Shown piece by piece: positions 42,437-51,408 of a DNA stretch of 64,000 nt. This DNA is from RGIG4079 sp045596365 (GTDB lineage Bacteria; Bacteroidota; Bacteroidia; Bacteroidales; Muribaculaceae): contig JAZOCE010000019.1 in NCBI GenBank assembly GCA_045596365.1, forward strand, positions 62,001 to 126,000, read 5' to 3'. The notes beneath the pieces were generated by a model. The model saw only the letters and a program-made list of their open reading frames with translations, searched no databases and was not told where the DNA came from. Position 1 is the first letter of the stretch. Each line of letters starts with the position of its first letter. A program made the position numbers and the translations under genes.

Positions 42437-43467
42437 TAAAGGTTGTAGTAGAAAATAAAATCCCATTTATACAAGGTGTGCTTGACGATTATTGTCAAGT
42501 GTCTTATCTTGCTCCAGAGGATATTACTGCTGAAGCTGTGAAAGATATCGATGCAATGATTATTCGCACTCGCACTCGATGTAATGCGTCATTACTTGAT
42601 GATTCTCGCTGTAAATTCATTGCTACAGCAACAATTGGAACTGACCACATAGATCTTGATTATTGTCTCCAAAAGGGAATTGCAGTATATAATGCTCCCG
42701 GCTGTAATGCTCCGGCAGTGGCTCAATATGTGTTCGCTTCAATTGCATATTGGTTAAAGCAAAAAGAAGATTTGCGCCCGATAAATACTCTGACAATTGG
42801 GATTGTTGGAGTTGGTCATGTAGGCTCTATTGTTGAGCGATGGGCAAGACAATTAGGAATGAATGTATTGTGTTGTGACCCTCCGAGAGCAGAGCTTGAA
42901 CGCACCAATGATTTTGTGGCTTTGGAGATAATTGCCAAGCACGCTGATATAATAACTTTCCACACTCCGTTGACTAAAAGTGGTAAATATCCCACTTATC
43001 ACATGTGTGATGCATCATTCCTTGATGAAGTTGCTCGTTCCCCATTGATTGTTGATAGTGCGCGAGGTCCTATTGTTGACACTCCGGCAATCCTTGATGC
43101 TTTAAATAAAGGAAAAATTGCCGATGTTGTGGTCGATTGTTGGGAAAATGAACCAGATGTCTCCGATGAACTATTGAAACGAGCTATTGTAGCTACTCCT
43201 CACATTGCAGGATATTCTCGAGAAGGGAAAATCAGAGCCACTGCAATGGTTGTAAAAGCGTTGACGAAACACTTTGGATTGCCTGATATTAGTCTGTCGG
43301 AGACTGTCCCTGCCGGAGCTGCAGAACATGTTTCTTTTGAGACAATAGAAAATTCTTATTCTCCAAAGGAAGATACAATTGCGTTAAAAGAGGATAAATA
43401 CTCATTTGAGCAACTGCGTAATACCTATAATTATCGTTCTGAAGTTAAAAACATTATCTTAGAATAG
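42433..43467 (+). CDS. pdxB: 4-phosphoerythronate dehydrogenase
   Basis: PdxB oxidises 4-phosphoerythronate in the DXP-dependent pathway to pyridoxal phosphate. The 344-residue D-2-hydroxyacid dehydrogenase-type protein has the Rossmann motif GIVGVGHVGS (about 124-133), the catalytic Arg in DSARGPIVDT, Glu in CWENEP and His in TPHIAGYSREGK. The SREGK extension of the catalytic His region is typical of PdxB. The C-terminal ~80 residues fit the PdxB dimerization domain. The ATG at 42433 overlaps the preceding stop; an in-frame GTG at 42418 is less likely. pdxJ, another enzyme of this pathway, is 2.7 kb further on. Confidence 0.9.
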   Translation: MIKVVVENKIPFIQGVLDDYCQVSYLAPEDITAEAVKDIDAMIIRTRTRCNASLLDDSRCKFIATATIGTDHIDLDYCLQKGIAVYNAPGCNAPAVAQYVFASIAYWLKQKEDLRPINTLTIGIVGVGHVGSIVERWARQLGMNVLCCDPPRAELERTNDFVALEIIAKHADIITFHTPLTKSGKYPTYHMCDASFLDEVARSPLIVDSARGPIVDTPAILDALNKGKIADVVVDCWENEPDVSDELLKRAIVATPHIAGYSREGKIRATAMVVKALTKHFGLPDISLSETVPAGAAEHVSFETIENSYSPKEDTIALKEDKYSFEQLRNTYNYRSEVKNIILE

Positions 43468-44176
43468 GCCATTTGTAGGCTTTCAAGTCGCGAATGTAGG
43501 TTTTCTCTTTTCCATTACAATATTTATTGCACAATTGATGGAAACGACTGCTGTGATTCATTTCTGAGAGATGGGCAAGTTCATGATAGATGATATATTC
43601 TCTCAAATGTTTTGGGAGGAAAACAATGATATAGGAAAGGGAAATAAAGCCGTTGCTATCACATTTTCCAAGTACACGATGCCCTGTTGATATTGTCCAC
43701 CCTAAAGGTGCTATCCCAACATTCTGTGCCAATCGACGAGCATGTGGAAGAAGTATTTCAGGAGCAAGACGTTGGGCAATTTTACACATTAATCGACTGA
43801 TTGATTTTGTGGTATTGTCATTATTGAAATCCCAATCGCATCCCACTCCTATTATTGAATTTGGTATGCGTGCTTGCCCAAGTATTTTCTCCGAATTTAA
43901 TGTTTGTCTTTTGATTAAAATAGTCAATCCTTCCAGAATGATTTGTTGCCCATCATGATAAATGAGAGAGGGTTTATTCCGTTGTAAGGAAGGTGTGAAT
44001 TTCTGTAATGCATTAAAGATATCCTGCTCTGTAATTCCACGAGGGACATTAAGCTGAATTTTTCCATTTTTCCATCGAGCAGTAATGCTACGGGTATTAT
44101 TGCGCACAGTTATTCTGACTAACCCTAATTGAGGATAGTCAAATTCATATCCGGTTATGAGCTTGATGGGTGGCAT
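43454..44176 (-). CDS. YgjP-like M48/DUF45 zinc metalloprotease
   Basis: This 240-residue protein belongs to the YgjP/DUF45 family (WLM/SprT-like zinc peptidases). The metal site is HELAH within YIIYHELAHLSEMNHSSRF (about 191-209), with the third ligand in the following helix (HQLCNKYC). The N-terminal ~120 residues are beta-rich, as in this family. The substrate is unknown; no signal peptide is present. Its start overlaps the nadK stop by one base (TAATG), and its 3' end overlaps the convergent pdxB by 14 bases. Confidence 0.85.
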   Translation of the reverse strand: MPPIKLITGYEFDYPQLGLVRITVRNNTRSITARWKNGKIQLNVPRGITEQDIFNALQKFTPSLQRNKPSLIYHDGQQIILEGLTILIKRQTLNSEKILGQARIPNSIIGVGCDWDFNNDNTTKSISRLMCKIAQRLAPEILLPHARRLAQNVGIAPLGWTISTGHRVLGKCDSNGFISLSYIIVFLPKHLREYIIYHELAHLSEMNHSSRFHQLCNKYCNGKEKTYIRDLKAYKWPILR

Positions 44177-45045
44177 TATCTCTTATCAATACCCCATAAT
44201 AATTTATTGCGTAACGTGTCGGTAAAATGATGATCTAATCGTTGCACTACATTGATAACAAAAGGCGCTTTACGTAATGAAATTGAAGAGCCTTCGGGAA
44301 GAGTGATAGAACGACCATCAAGACTGAGACGATAGTTCGTGGCACGAGAAGAAGTAGTTATTTTTATGATACTTTCGTCGCTCACGACCAATGGACGCAT
44401 TGTTAGAGAATGGGCGGCAATGGGAGAAATCACCCAATTGGGAGCTGTTGGCTCTATGATGGGACCTCCCACTGACAGGTTGTAACCTGTACTACCCGTT
44501 GGGGTAGAAATAATCAGACCATCGCCCAAATAGGTGTTAAGTTCCACATCATTAATTTCAGTCTTGATTGAAATCATTGATGCGGTGTCTTGTTTTAGGA
44601 TTGCGACTTCATTTAAAGCAAAGGGCCATTTGTCTAAAATCTCATTTGATGATGAAATCTCGATTAAAGACCGTTCCTCGATTTTATAGTTTCCGGCAGT
44701 GAGATCATCAAGAATTGTTTCGCTTTCAGATATTTGTACATCGGCGAGATATCCAAGGTGTCCGGTATTGATACCCATGATGGGAATATTTTTCCTCCCC
44801 ACCCATTGAGCTGTGCGAAGAAATGTGCCATCGCCACCTATACTGATGGCTAAATCGGCCGAGAAGTTATCTCCCTTTATGATTTCATCAACATGTGGGG
44901 GTGTGGGCAAAACTCGACATAGGTAGTTGTAGAACGTATATTCCATCGCTACCTTCACATCATAATCTGTTATAGCGTTAAAAAAACGTGATAACCCATC
45001 AATATGCCCCTCTTGATATTTATTTCCGTATATAGCCAATCTCAT
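44176..45045 (-). CDS. nadK: NAD kinase
   Basis: NadK phosphorylates NAD to NADP. The 289-residue protein has the GGDGTFLRTA motif (about 71-80; ATP/diphosphate site), the NE pair in LNEVAILK, and TPTGSTGYNLSVGGPII (about 171-187), all hallmarks of the family. The C-terminal VISPIAAHSLTMRPLV region is also conserved. Together with nadB, this window has the first step to NAD and the last to NADP. The YgjP-like gene is translationally linked downstream. I see no clear -7 box ahead of it. Confidence 0.94.
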   Translation of the reverse strand: MRLAIYGNKYQEGHIDGLSRFFNAITDYDVKVAMEYTFYNYLCRVLPTPPHVDEIIKGDNFSADLAISIGGDGTFLRTAQWVGRKNIPIMGINTGHLGYLADVQISESETILDDLTAGNYKIEERSLIEISSSNEILDKWPFALNEVAILKQDTASMISIKTEINDVELNTYLGDGLIISTPTGSTGYNLSVGGPIIEPTAPNWVISPIAAHSLTMRPLVVSDESIIKITTSSRATNYRLSLDGRSITLPEGSSISLRKAPFVINVVQRLDHHFTDTLRNKLLWGIDKR

Positions 45046-45082
45046 AGTCTGAGGTCTTAATCTTTTTTGCCTATAAAAACTT

Positions 45083-45111
45083 TTGCTTTTTATTAATTCA
45101 TATTACTTTTG
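45083..45111 (+). promoter_or_regulatory. Promoter of the pdxJ-exbB-exbD-tonB operon
   Basis: TTG (45083-45085), 18 bases and TACTTTTG (45104-45111) fit the Bacteroidota consensus with a slightly short spacer; the leader would be about 40 nt. Confidence 0.55.
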
Positions 45112-45157
45112 TAGTCTGAATTATATTCTACAAATATAGTGAATTTGATTAAAAGGA

Positions 45158-45871
45158 ATGACAAACTTAAGTGTAAACATTAATAAAATTGCGACTTTAC
45201 GCAATTCGAGGGGAGAGAACATGCCTAATGTTCAAAAAGTTGCTATCGATTGTGAGAAATTTGGGGCTAATGGAATAACTATTCACCCACGCCCTGATGA
45301 ACGACACATTAAGCATGACGATGTTTTTACTTTGCGTCCAATCGTTAAGACTGAATTTAATATAGAAGGATATCCATCTCCTGAGTTTATGGATATGGTT
45401 CTTAAAGTGAAACCAGAACAAGTAACACTTGTCCCTGATGCTCCCGATGCGATAACATCGAATGCCGGATGGGATGTTGCTGCTAATCTTGAATTTTTGA
45501 CAGGAATAGTTGATAAATTGCGTGAAGCAGGTATTCGTTCCTCAATATTTGTTGGAACAGATGTTGAAAATATTAAGTTGGCGGCAAAAGCAGGTGCCGA
45601 TAGAGTGGAGTTATTCACAAAACCTTATGCTGATATGTTCCCAACTGATCCTGAAGTGGCAATCGCCCCATTTGTCGTGGCAAGTAAAGCCGCTCACAAT
45701 GCCGGACTTGGCGTTAATGCCGGACATGATTTGAGCCTTGAAAACTTGAAATTCTTCTATGATCGTCTTCCATATCTCAATGAGGTGTCTATAGGTCATG
45801 CTTTGATCTGCGATGCGCTCTATCTCGGACTTGAAGAGACAATTAAACGTTATAAAGCCTGTTTAATCTAA
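45158..45871 (+). CDS. pdxJ: Pyridoxine 5'-phosphate synthase
   Basis: PdxJ condenses 3-amino-2-oxopropyl phosphate and 1-deoxyxylulose 5-phosphate into pyridoxine phosphate. The 237-residue TIM barrel carries LSVNINKIATLRNSRG at the N-terminus, the HPRPDERHI active-site block (about 46-54), and GVNAGHDL and EVSIGHALICDAL at the C-terminus, with the catalytic Glu in VTLVPDAPD context altered from the usual VTLVPE (Asp at that place). It heads an operon with exbB 11 bases downstream, a gene order I associate with Bacteroidota. Confidence 0.95.
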   Translation: MTNLSVNINKIATLRNSRGENMPNVQKVAIDCEKFGANGITIHPRPDERHIKHDDVFTLRPIVKTEFNIEGYPSPEFMDMVLKVKPEQVTLVPDAPDAITSNAGWDVAANLEFLTGIVDKLREAGIRSSIFVGTDVENIKLAAKAGADRVELFTKPYADMFPTDPEVAIAPFVVASKAAHNAGLGVNAGHDLSLENLKFFYDRLPYLNEVSIGHALICDALYLGLEETIKRYKACLI

Positions 45872-45882
45872 CGATAAAATGG

Positions 45883-46602
45883 ATGAAAGTTATGGCATTA
45901 CTATCATTTATAGCATCATCGACTACTGTGGCTGTTGACTCTATATCTTCAGCAGCCGGGATTGCTAATGGTGCAACAGCTGAATTATCGATATGGGAAT
46001 TGTGCCTTGAAGGAGGTTTTATAATGATTCCTCTTGTTCTCTTGTCCATAGTGTGCATATATATATTTATCGAGCGATTTTTGGTGATTAAGAAAGCCAA
46101 TCAAGAAGATGAAACATTTATGAAGCGCATCAAAGATTATATCCATGAGGGAGAAATTGAAAGCGCCATGAATTTGTGTAAAAAAACAGGTTCTCCCTAT
46201 GCTCGTTTAATAGGGAAAGGTATCAGTCGCATAGGACGTCCGATGAATGATGTCCTTGTGGCGATTGAAAATACCGGAAATCTTGAAATTGCCAAACTTG
46301 GCAAAGGTCTTCCCTGGCTTGCAACTACTGCTGCCGGAGCGCCAATGCTGGGTTTCTTGGGAACGGTAATGGGTATGGTAAACGCATTCTATAACCTTGC
46401 AAGTGCCGGTAGTGCGGCAAATATAGATGTACTTGCCGGAGGTATATATGAGGCACTTGTTACAACAGTTGCAGGATTGATAGTAGGTATCATAGCGATG
46501 TTTGCCTATAATTATCTTGTTGCTCGCATCAACAAAGTGATGAATTTATTGGAAGCAAAAACCATGGAATTCATGGACTTGCTTAACGAGCCAGCTCAAT
46601 AA
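45883..46602 (+). CDS. exbB: ExbB/MotA/TolQ-type proton channel subunit
   Basis: ExbB forms a pentameric proton channel with ExbD that energises TonB. The 239-residue protein has an N-terminal segment, a first membrane helix (MIPLVLLSIVCIYIFIERFLV), a cytoplasmic domain, then two long helices containing GLPWLATTAAGAPMLGFLGTVMGMV and TTVAGLIVGIIAMFAYNYL (in part), the motif-rich TM2 and TM3 of the family. Position of the first in-frame Met (45883 or 45892) is uncertain. It is followed by exbD after 10 bases. Confidence 0.93.
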   Translation: MKVMALLSFIASSTTVAVDSISSAAGIANGATAELSIWELCLEGGFIMIPLVLLSIVCIYIFIERFLVIKKANQEDETFMKRIKDYIHEGEIESAMNLCKKTGSPYARLIGKGISRIGRPMNDVLVAIENTGNLEIAKLGKGLPWLATTAAGAPMLGFLGTVMGMVNAFYNLASAGSAANIDVLAGGIYEALVTTVAGLIVGIIAMFAYNYLVARINKVMNLLEAKTMEFMDLLNEPAQ

Positions 46603-46612
46603 AATCACAACT

Positions 46613-47041
46613 ATGGCGCTAAAGAAACAGCATGATATGATGGCAATGTTTTCGATGGCATCGATGACCGATGTTATCTTCTTGTTGCTCATCTTTTTTA
46701 TGGTGACATCTACATTTGTTTTCCCAAGTGCGCTTGAGGTAAATCTTCCACAAAGTTCGACACAGACAGCCCTCAAGCCGGGAACTCGAGTGTATATTGA
46801 TAAAGAGCAAAATATATTTGCTTCATTTGGAGAGGAAGAGCCTCAACCTATTGAGGAAAATGCGTTGCTCGCATTCTTGAAAATGACACAACAACAAGCT
46901 CCTGAAAGTTACATCGCATTATATGCCGATGAGGAGGTCCCCTATGGTAAAGTTGTGGAAATGCTTGAAATGGGTGCGAGAAATAATTTAAAAGTTGTCC
47001 TTGCGACAAAACCTGCTCGCAAAAATCGAAATAAACAATAG
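46613..47041 (+). CDS. exbD: ExbD/TolR-type biopolymer transport protein
   Basis: This 142-residue protein has a short cytoplasmic N-terminus, one membrane helix with the proton-carrying Asp in MTDVIFLLLIFFMV (about 19-32) and a periplasmic domain (about 45-135) with the KVVEMLEMG helix. ExbD couples the proton motive force to TonB together with ExbB. The length and layout are standard. It lies between exbB and tonB, forming a complete energy-transduction set. Confidence 0.93.
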   Translation: MALKKQHDMMAMFSMASMTDVIFLLLIFFMVTSTFVFPSALEVNLPQSSTQTALKPGTRVYIDKEQNIFASFGEEEPQPIEENALLAFLKMTQQQAPESYIALYADEEVPYGKVVEMLEMGARNNLKVVLATKPARKNRNKQ

Positions 47042-47050
47042 AGAAACCAC

Positions 47051-47836
47051 ATGAGTAATGACTCTCGCAAAAATCGTTTGATTGCACTAATAGGGACAAT
47101 TGCGTTTCATGTGATTGTTGTTGTGGTGTTGTGCGTGAGTTATGTAAAATATTCCGCATCGGAACCGCGCCGATGGCCTCCGGTTGATTCAAGCGAAATT
47201 TTGTATGGAGGAGAACTTGTGAGGCTTGGAGATAATTATATACCTACCGCAAACAATAAGTCAACACCTGCTCCATCGGAGGCAGAAACGAAAACGGTGT
47301 CAGGTGAAGATATTAAAAACGAGGGGACACAAGGGGAAATCGAGCCATTAGTAACATCCTCTGAGGACTCTCCTGCAAAAATAAAAGAGAAGACAAAGCC
47401 AGAAAAAGCGGGGCCCACAAAAGAGGAATTGGCAGAAAGAGAACGTGTTAAACGTGAAAAGGAAGCCGCTGAACGCATTAAAAAACAAGTAAAATTTGGC
47501 AATAATGGGAGTGGCTCAGGGAATGTCGGCTCTCCTGACGGAAATTCAACCGTAGGGGCTGCAAGTGGGACTCCCGGACACTCTTTAAAAGGTAGAACAT
47601 TAGAATCATTCGGACGGCCTAAGAGTCAACTCTCAGGTACTATTCGCATAAAAGTGCGCGTCAATAGACAAGGATATGTCATTGGCTCGCCCCAATATGT
47701 TGGAGGAGAAGGTCCAGCTTCGGCCAATCTTACCATTCGCAATCGTTGCATTTCTGCATCACAAGAATCACGCTTTTCAGTGTCAGAAGATGCGCAAGCA
47801 GAGCAAGTTGGGGTTATAACTTGGCGTTTTGAATAG
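47051..47836 (+). CDS. tonB: TonB-like energy transducer
   Basis: This 261-residue protein has one N-terminal membrane helix (LIALIGTIAFHVIVVVVLCVS), a long Lys/Glu-rich spanning region (about 85-150), a Gly/Ser-rich linker (about 151-175) and a C-terminal domain (about 185-261; SGTIRIKVRVNRQGYVIGSP) like TonB/TolA C-domains. It would carry energy from ExbBD to outer-membrane receptors. The linker lacks the Pro-rich repeats of E. coli TonB, and the YP motif of many TonB proteins is absent, so a TolA-like role in envelope integrity is also possible. It closes the pdxJ operon. Confidence 0.85.
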   Translation: MSNDSRKNRLIALIGTIAFHVIVVVVLCVSYVKYSASEPRRWPPVDSSEILYGGELVRLGDNYIPTANNKSTPAPSEAETKTVSGEDIKNEGTQGEIEPLVTSSEDSPAKIKEKTKPEKAGPTKEELAERERVKREKEAAERIKKQVKFGNNGSGSGNVGSPDGNSTVGAASGTPGHSLKGRTLESFGRPKSQLSGTIRIKVRVNRQGYVIGSPQYVGGEGPASANLTIRNRCISASQESRFSVSEDAQAEQVGVITWRFE

Positions 47837-47885
47837 TAGATAAGGCATTTTTTTTGCAAATTAGTGTTTTTTTCGTCCGATGTTA

Positions 47886-47917
47886 TTTGTATCAGGACGC
47901 TAAACGTTGTAACTTTG
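47886..47917 (+). promoter_or_regulatory. Promoter of carB
   Basis: TTTG (47886-47889), a 20-base spacer and TAACTTTG (47910-47917) match the Bacteroidota consensus, 19 bases before the ATG at 47937. No attenuator or PyrR-type structure is seen in the short leader. Confidence 0.72.
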
Positions 47918-47936
47918 CAAGAAATTTCACAAAATT

Positions 47937-50900
47937 ATGATCGACGGAATTAAAAAGGTATTATTGCTTGGCTCAGGAGCCCTAAAAATCGGGCAAGCCG
48001 GCGAATTTGACTACTCTGGTTCTCAAGCTTTGAAAGCACTTCGCGAAGAAGGAATTTCAACAGTGCTAATTAATCCAAATATCGCAACTATCCAAACATC
48101 AGAAGGTGTTGCTGATCAAGTTTATTTCTTACCAATTACCCCACATTTTGTTGAAGAGGTAATCAAAAAAGAGCGTCCAGATGGAATTTTGCTCGCTTTT
48201 GGTGGACAAACAGCATTGAACTGCGGAACAGAGTTGTATCTCAATGGTACACTTGAAAAATATGGAGTAAAGGTACTTGGTACATCGGTTGAAGCAATTA
48301 TGATTACCGAAGACCGCGACCTTTTTGTGAAAAAGCTTAATGAAATCGAAGCTAAGACACCGGTATCTCAAGCAGTAGAAACAATGGAAGATGCAGTTGA
48401 GGTAGCTCACCACATTGGGTTCCCGGTAATGGTACGCTCGGCATATGCTCTTGGTGGTCTTGGCTCAGGAATATGTGCTAATGATGAAGAGTTTCATGCT
48501 CTTTGCGAAAGCGCGCTTGCTCATTCAAAACAAATCCTTGTAGAGGAGTCTTTGAAAGGATGGAAAGAAATTGAATTTGAAGTAATTCGCGATAAAAACG
48601 ACCATTGCTTCACTGTTGTTCCAATGGAAAACTTTGATCCACTTGGAATTCACACAGGAGAAAGTATAGTAGTAGCTCCTATTGTGTCTTTGACACAAGA
48701 ACAAATCAATTTGTTGCAAGATATTGCAATTCGTGTCGTACGCCACATTGGCATCGTGGGCGAATGTAATATCCAATATGCTTTTAATGCTGAAACAAAC
48801 GACTATCGTATCATCGAAATCAATGCTCGCTTGAGTCGTAGTTCTGCTCTTGCATCAAAAGCATCAGGTTATCCATTGGCATTTGTTGCTGCTAAACTTG
48901 CTTTAGGTTATTCTCTCGATCAAATTGGAGAAATGGGTACACCCAACTCTGCATACGTTGCGCCATCGGTTGATTATATGATTGTGAAAATCCCACGTTG
49001 GGACTTAACTAAGTTTGTTGGCGTTGATCGCGAAATTGGCTCGGCAATGAAGTCAGTAGGTGAAATCATGTCAATCGGTAAATCTTTTGAGGAGATTATC
49101 CAAAAAGGACTTCGCATGATAGGTCAAGGCATGCACGGTTTCGTAGGTAATCGTGATTTGAAATTTGATGACCTTGATTATGCTTTGTCTCATCCAACAG
49201 ATATGCGCATCTTTGCTATTGCTAAAGCTCTTGAAGATGGCTATACTGTTGAACGCATTGAAGAATTGACTAAAATTGACCCATGGTTCCTTAGCCGACT
49301 AAAAAATATTGTCGATTATACTGAAGTTCTTAAGAAATATAACCGCATTGAAGATCTTCCTGCTGACGTGTTGGCTGAAGCTAAACGTCTTGGTTTTAGT
49401 GATTTCCAAATCGCTCGTTATGTGGAAAATCCTGAAGGGAACTTCGAAACAGAAGTTTTGCGCGTGCGAGAACATCGCAAGAGCTTGAATGTTACTCCAA
49501 AAGTGTGTCGCATCAATACTGTCGCAAGTGAGTACCCCGATTTGACAAACTATCTATATGTAACATACGGAGCTGATGCTCACCAAATCCCTTACGATTA
49601 TAATTCAGGTAAAAATATTGTAGTTCTTGGCTCTGGTGCATATCGCATTGGTAGTTCAGTAGAATTTGACTGGTGCTCAGTTAATGCTGTAAACACTTGT
49701 CGTAAACTTGGTTATAAATCAATCATGATTAACTATAACCCAGAAACAGTTTCTACTGACTATGACATTTGCGATCGCTTATACTTTGATGAATTGAGTT
49801 TTGAGCGTGTACTTGACGTTATCGACCTTGAAACACCACGAGGCGTTATCGTGTCTGTAGGTGGTCAAATTCCTAACAACCTTGCGATGAAATTATATCG
49901 TCGTCATGTCCCTGTACTTGGAACATCGCCTATCTCAATTGACCGCGCTGAAAACCGCCACAAATTCTCGGCAATGCTCGACTCTCTCGGAATCGATCAA
50001 CCACGTTGGAAAGAATTGACAAGTTTCGATGATATCGATAAATTTGTGGAAGAGGTTGGGTTCCCGGTATTGATACGTCCAAGTTATGTATTGTCAGGAG
50101 CAGCGATGAATGTATGCTACGACCATGAGTCAATGTATGAATTCCTTGGTGCAGCAGCAAAAGTATCAAAAGAATTCCCTGTTGTGGTAACTGAATTCTT
50201 GCAAAACGCTAAAGAAATCGAATTTGATGCAGTAGCTCGCAATGGAGAGGTCATAGAGTATGCAATCTCTGAGCACGTTGAATTTGCCGGTGTACACTCT
50301 GGTGATGCTACACTTGTGTTTCCTGCACAAAAAATATATATGGAAACCGCTCGTCGCATCAAACGTATCAGTAAGAAGATTGCTAAAGAATTGAATATCT
50401 CAGGTCCATTCAATATCCAATATCTTGCCAAGAACAATGATGTTAAGGTTATTGAATGTAACTTGCGTGCGTCTCGCTCATTCCCATTTGTTTCTAAAAT
50501 TTTGAAACGCAATTTCATTGAGACAGCTACTCGCATCATGCTTGGCGAACCTGTTGAAAAAGCAGATTCATCAACATTTGATATTGACTATATTGGTGTT
50601 AAAGCATCTCAATTCTCATTTGCTCGTCTTCACAAGGCTGACCCTGTGCTTGGTGTAGATATGGCATCAACAGGTGAAGTCGGTTGTCTCGGAGCTGACT
50701 TTGATGAGGCAATGCTCAATGCAATGATTTCAGTAGGACACCATGTGCCTGATAAGAATAAAGCAGTACTCGTTTCTTCAGGTGATGTTCGCGGTAAAGT
50801 AGAAATGCTTGATTGTTGTAAAGTGCTTGCTAAAAACGGATATAAACTATATGCTACAGAAGGAACAGCTAAATTTCTTGAATCTAATGGTGTAGCAGCA

Positions 50901-51155
50901 TCTCCTGTATGCTGGCCAGATGAAGAAGGTGAAAACGTTCTTGATTTGTTGGCAAGCCATGCAATTGATTTGGTGATTAATATTCCTAAGAATCACACTA
51001 AACGTGAGTTGACAAATGGATATCGCATTCGTCGTTCTGCTGTCGATTACAATATACCATTGTTGACAAATGCACGTTTAGCATCAGCCTATATCAATGC
51101 ATTTATCAATAAACCAATTGAAGAAATCAACATCGCTCCTTGGTCAGAATATTAA
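47937..51155 (+). CDS. carB: Carbamoyl phosphate synthase, large subunit
   Basis: CarB makes carbamoyl phosphate for pyrimidines and arginine from bicarbonate, ATP and ammonia delivered by CarA. The 1072-residue protein shows two homologous halves, each with a PreATP-grasp (VLLLGSGALKIGQAGEFDYSG and VVLGSGAYRIGSSVEFDWC, in part) and an ATP-grasp domain (EINARLSRSSALASKA; ECNLRASRSFPFVSK), and ends in an MGS-like allosteric domain. The length is full. carA is not adjacent in this window. Codon use appears enriched for favoured codons compared with neighbours, as expected for a well-expressed gene (impression only). Confidence 0.97.
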   Translation: MIDGIKKVLLLGSGALKIGQAGEFDYSGSQALKALREEGISTVLINPNIATIQTSEGVADQVYFLPITPHFVEEVIKKERPDGILLAFGGQTALNCGTELYLNGTLEKYGVKVLGTSVEAIMITEDRDLFVKKLNEIEAKTPVSQAVETMEDAVEVAHHIGFPVMVRSAYALGGLGSGICANDEEFHALCESALAHSKQILVEESLKGWKEIEFEVIRDKNDHCFTVVPMENFDPLGIHTGESIVVAPIVSLTQEQINLLQDIAIRVVRHIGIVGECNIQYAFNAETNDYRIIEINARLSRSSALASKASGYPLAFVAAKLALGYSLDQIGEMGTPNSAYVAPSVDYMIVKIPRWDLTKFVGVDREIGSAMKSVGEIMSIGKSFEEIIQKGLRMIGQGMHGFVGNRDLKFDDLDYALSHPTDMRIFAIAKALEDGYTVERIEELTKIDPWFLSRLKNIVDYTEVLKKYNRIEDLPADVLAEAKRLGFSDFQIARYVENPEGNFETEVLRVREHRKSLNVTPKVCRINTVASEYPDLTNYLYVTYGADAHQIPYDYNSGKNIVVLGSGAYRIGSSVEFDWCSVNAVNTCRKLGYKSIMINYNPETVSTDYDICDRLYFDELSFERVLDVIDLETPRGVIVSVGGQIPNNLAMKLYRRHVPVLGTSPISIDRAENRHKFSAMLDSLGIDQPRWKELTSFDDIDKFVEEVGFPVLIRPSYVLSGAAMNVCYDHESMYEFLGAAAKVSKEFPVVVTEFLQNAKEIEFDAVARNGEVIEYAISEHVEFAGVHSGDATLVFPAQKIYMETARRIKRISKKIAKELNISGPFNIQYLAKNNDVKVIECNLRASRSFPFVSKILKRNFIETATRIMLGEPVEKADSSTFDIDYIGVKASQFSFARLHKADPVLGVDMASTGEVGCLGADFDEAMLNAMISVGHHVPDKNKAVLVSSGDVRGKVEMLDCCKVLAKNGYKLYATEGTAKFLESNGVAASPVCWPDEEGENVLDLLASHAIDLVINIPKNHTKRELTNGYRIRRSAVDYNIPLLTNARLASAYINAFINKPIEEINIAPWSEY

Positions 51156-51172
51156 TTGAGCAACAATTTTCA

Positions 51173-51211
51173 AAAAAAGTCCCATAATCTTCCGAGCATG
51201 GGACTTTTTTG
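51173..51211 (+). terminator. Terminator after carB
   Basis: Arms AAAAAAGTCCCAT (51173-51185) and ATGGGACTTTTTT (51199-51211) form a strong stem with a 13-base loop and end in a T run; the A run on the left makes it usable in both directions. Confidence 0.85.
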
Positions 51212-51324
51212 CGAAAGGGCTAATTTATATAGAAAAAATCAATCAGCATGCCTGATAGTAATTTTATGCGAAATGGATAAAAATTCATTTTCTGCCGATT
51301 ATTAACATTTTTTTTTAAGAAATT

Positions 51325-51356
51325 TTGTTTAAATAGACCTAATAGAACTAACTTTG
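51325..51356 (+). promoter_or_regulatory. Promoter of the secreted-protein cluster
   Basis: TTG (51325-51327), a 21-base spacer and TAACTTTG (51349-51356) match the consensus, 52 bases before the ATG at 51409. It probably starts the transcript of the 636-residue secreted protein and perhaps more. Confidence 0.68.
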
Positions 51357-51408
51357 TGCCCTGCAAAATTATAGGATAGCTTATTAATAATCAATAATAT
51401 ATAATCTT

